Of a stretch of DNA of 6,363 nucleotides, positions 4,573 to 6,363 are shown one piece after another; positions within the stretch are counted from its first letter, which is position 1; every line of letters begins with the position of its first letter. The stretch is from the NCBI GenBank assembly GCA_002399085.1, contig DHCY01000005.1:18075-24437 (forward strand), given 5' to 3'. The translations under genes and the position numbers were made by a program. The notes beneath the pieces were generated by a model that had not been told where the DNA came from, ran no database searches, and saw only the letters and a list, made by a program, of their open reading frames with translations. The stretch comes from Anaerolineaceae bacterium UBA4890 (lineage in GTDB: Bacteria; Chloroflexota; Anaerolineae; Anaerolineales; Anaerolineaceae).

Positions 4573-6210
4573 TTACACCTTCGAAATTGAGACAAAGATA
4601 AACGGGCGGCGTTTGGTCTCTTCGTTCAAATACGAGGTGACCAGACCCTGGATCTCTTTCTGCATGTTCTTGGATGGCGAAAGGGTGAGTCGATAGATGC
4701 GTTTGCGTAACTCTTCAAACAACTCGGTTGATTCATCCTGGGCGATGAAGCCGCGGCTCAGGATTTCAACATCCTTGTAAGTGCCGTTTCCCTTATCCAG
4801 GAACAGGTTCACCAACACCACGCCATCCTGGCTGAGCAAGGCGCGATCGCGCATGGTGGAGCGGTCAATATCGCCAACACCAGTGCCATCCACGAAGACG
4901 TAGCCACCAGGGATACGTTCACCCAGTTTGAGCTCGCCGTGATGCAGTTCAATCACGCGACCGTTTTCGACCAGGGCGATTTGTTGTTCGTCCATGCCGA
5001 CTTCCATCGCCAGGCGTTTGTGCTGACGGAGCATGCGGGTTTCCCCATGAATCGGGATCAGGTAACGCGGGCGCACCAGGTGCATCAGAAGTTTCATTTC
5101 TTCCTGGCTGGCATGCCCCGATACGTGCACATCTTCAATATCAGAATAAATCACTTCTGCACCCTGCTCCATCAGGCGATTGATGGCACGGTAGATACCC
5201 TCTTCGTTGCCAGGAATGGGTGAGGAAGAGAGGACAACCGTGTCGCCTTCCTGGATAGAGAACTGGCGGTTGGTGTTGTTTGCCAGGCGACCCAGAATGG
5301 AGGTAGGTTCGCCCTGTGAGCCTGTCACCAGCAATACTACTTTACTGGGAGGCATGGAAAGGGCAACATCGATTCCCACCACCTGGCTTTCTTCATACTG
5401 CAGATAGCCCAATTCTTTGGCGATGCGCGCATTTTCGATCATGCTAAAACCGGTAAAGCTCACTTTGCGTCCATAACGCTTGGCGATATCGAGCACCTGC
5501 TGCATACGTGAGATCAGGCTGGCGAACGTAGCAATGATGATGCGCCCCTTGGCTTTTTGAAAAACCCGGTTGAAAGCTTCGACAATCACCTGCTCAGAAG
5601 GTGTCCAGCCACGTACTTCAGCGTTGGTCGAATCGGCAAGCAGGGCAAGCACCCCCCGACCGCCCATTTCGGCAAGTTTGCCGTAATCGGTGGGTATCCC
5701 ATCGACTGGAGTATGGTCAAACTTATAGTCACCGGTATGCACAATCAGCCCGGCGGGAGTTTCGATCCCCAACCCGACGCCATCGGGGACGGAGTGGGTT
5801 ACATGGAAAAACTCGACCTTGAATGGTCCGATCTGGACGGTTTCGCCGGCGTGAACGTCGATCAGTTTGGCTTCTTTGCCAAGGTTGCGGCGATTGAGCT
5901 TGTTTTTGATCAGCCCGTTATTAAGCGGGGTGGCATAAACAGGCGCGTTCACATACTCGAGCACATGCCCGATGGCACCGGTATGGTCTTCGTGACCATG
6001 GGTGACAACCAGTCCGACTACCTGGTCGGCGTGCTGCTTGACATATTCAAAATCGGGGATAATGTAGTCAATTCCGATCATGTCGCTGTCGGGGAACATC
6101 ATTCCTGCGTCAACGATCAGTATTTGGTGGTCATATTCGTAGACGGTCATGTTTTTACCGACTTCCCCCAAACCACCGAGAGGGATAATTTTTAACTTTT
6201 TGTTTTTCAT
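4573..6210 (-). CDS. rnj: Ribonuclease J
   Basis: Metallo-beta-lactamase/beta-CASP ribonuclease acting in the cytoplasm as a 5'-3' exonuclease and endonuclease in mRNA decay and rRNA maturation. The 545 residues are close to B. subtilis RNase J1 (about 555). The opening PLGGLGEVGKNM (10-21) is typical. Zinc ligands appear in THGHEDH (70-76, H71, H73, D75, H76), H139 and D161 (GDYKFDH). The beta-CASP part holds ADSTNAE (192-198), ATFASLISR (227-235), TGSQGEP (296-302) and SSSPIPGNE (328-336). The returning lactamase part has HVSGHAS (362-368) and IPIHGE (385-390). A C-terminal domain follows, with no truncation. The ATG at 6210 has AGGA 8 nt upstream. Unlike the next three genes, it has a long structured leader. 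The frame reopens right after its TAA for 83 codons. Confidence 0.96.
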   Translation of the reverse strand: MKNKKLKIIPLGGLGEVGKNMTVYEYDHQILIVDAGMMFPDSDMIGIDYIIPDFEYVKQHADQVVGLVVTHGHEDHTGAIGHVLEYVNAPVYATPLNNGLIKNKLNRRNLGKEAKLIDVHAGETVQIGPFKVEFFHVTHSVPDGVGLGIETPAGLIVHTGDYKFDHTPVDGIPTDYGKLAEMGGRGVLALLADSTNAEVRGWTPSEQVIVEAFNRVFQKAKGRIIIATFASLISRMQQVLDIAKRYGRKVSFTGFSMIENARIAKELGYLQYEESQVVGIDVALSMPPSKVVLLVTGSQGEPTSILGRLANNTNRQFSIQEGDTVVLSSSPIPGNEEGIYRAINRLMEQGAEVIYSDIEDVHVSGHASQEEMKLLMHLVRPRYLIPIHGETRMLRQHKRLAMEVGMDEQQIALVENGRVIELHHGELKLGERIPGGYVFVDGTGVGDIDRSTMRDRALLSQDGVVLVNLFLDKGNGTYKDVEILSRGFIAQDESTELFEELRKRIYRLTLSPSKNMQKEIQGLVTSYLNEETKRRPFIFVSISKV

Positions 6211-6218
6211 TCTATTAA

Positions 6219-6222
6219 TCCT
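6219..6222 (-). promoter_or_regulatory. Ribosome binding site of rnj
   Basis: AGGA lies 8 nt before the rnj ATG. It supports the start at 6210 and contrasts with the absence of such a site before the HAD, hutI and LysM genes. Confidence 0.6.
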
Positions 6223-6237
6223 AACTTACAAAATAAA

Positions 6238-6251
6238 CCGGCTCTAACCGG
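6238..6251 (-). promoter_or_regulatory. Small leader hairpin with U-rich tail before rnj
   Basis: In the transcript CCGGU-UAGA-GCCGG forms a 5-bp stem (one U-G pair), followed by UUUAUUUUGU and then the ribosome site 15 nt later. Its form resembles a weak terminator or attenuator within the leader. The stem is short, so regulation is only a possibility. Confidence 0.4.
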
Positions 6252-6267
6252 ATAGTTGTTTTTACTC

Positions 6268-6293
6268 GGAAACAAGCTGTACTGCTCATTTCC
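6268..6293 (-). promoter_or_regulatory. Stem-loop at the predicted 5' end of rnj mRNA
   Basis: GGAAAUGAGC (6293-6284) pairs with GCUUGUUUCC (6277-6268) around the loop AGUACA, giving 10 continuous pairs including two adjacent wobbles (U6288-G6273 and G6287-U6274). Those wobbles would become A-C mismatches on the opposite strand, so the structure favours the rnj-sense RNA. The predicted transcript start (about 6296) leaves only about three unpaired G at the 5' end. Such ends are known to resist RNase J, suggesting mRNA stability control or feedback. Confidence 0.55.
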
Positions 6294-6301
6294 CCCGAAA
6301 A

Positions 6302-6331
6302 AGTATAGCACAAACGAGGGGTGAAGGTCAA
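6302..6331 (-). promoter_or_regulatory. Sigma-70-type promoter of rnj
   Basis: TTGACC (6331-6326) and TATACT (6307-6302) are separated by 18 nt, and the -10 carries an upstream TGC extension. Each hexamer matches consensus at five of six positions. Transcription is expected at about 6296, giving an 86-nt leader. Nothing further is recognisable in 6332-6363. Confidence 0.7.
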
Positions 6332-6363
6332 TTTGCGCATAGGAATGTAAGAGCAACATGATA

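Noticed and set aside
5557..6195. 212-codon plus-strand open frame opposite rnj
   Set aside because: Antisense to the highly conserved RNase J catalytic region, with no domain of its own.

Overview
The window holds five protein genes, all read leftward (minus strand). In transcription order they are a ribonuclease J (rnj, 6210 to 4573), a Cof-type HAD phosphatase (4323 to 3538), an imidazolonepropionase (hutI, 3489 to 2227), a LysM-domain lipoprotein (2174 to 1137) and a dihydropteroate synthase (folP, 1129 to 263). All five are full length with their family motifs intact. I see no RNA gene, transposase, phage gene or CRISPR array. The most likely source is a Chloroflexota bacterium of the Anaerolineae type. 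This is inference from the lipoprotein with Thr/Pro linkers flanking LysM, the DHPS 'NEVWG' variant, the RNase J form and the style of the repeats at the left edge. Confidence in that placement is moderate.

Right end (6211-6363): the rnj control region. It has a good sigma-70-type promoter (TTGACC, 18 nt, TGC-TATACT), an ~86-nt leader and an AGGA ribosome site. The predicted transcript begins GGG and then enters a 10-bp stem-loop. That placement is notable because RNase J attacks free 5' ends. A second small hairpin followed by a U-rich run lies just before the ribosome site.

Middle (4324-4572): a 249-nt spacer between rnj and the HAD gene. It carries several perfect inverted repeats (11, 8 and 7 bp) and ends in a terminator-like hairpin abutting the HAD promoter. 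It is also stop-free in one frame, which joins the rnj frame to the HAD frame.

2175-4336: the HAD, hutI and LysM genes each have a -10-like hexamer (TATAAT, TACAAT, TATAAT) only 6-7 nt before the ATG and lack a well-placed Shine-Dalgarno site. This predicts leaderless mRNAs made from separate promoters, although the genes lie only about 50 nt apart. folP is different: it follows the LysM gene by 7 nt, and its GAGG site overlaps that gene's stop codon, so those two are probably co-transcribed and translationally coupled.

Left end (1-262): no gene. It holds two near-identical copies (73 of 76 bases) of a composite intergenic repeat plus a third partial copy.

The genes do not form one pathway: RNA turnover, a housekeeping phosphatase, histidine breakdown, an envelope lipoprotein and folate synthesis. 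I did not find a convincing new multi-gene system. The most interesting signals are regulatory: the leaderless gene series, the rnj 5'-end stem-loop and the structured rnj-HAD spacer.
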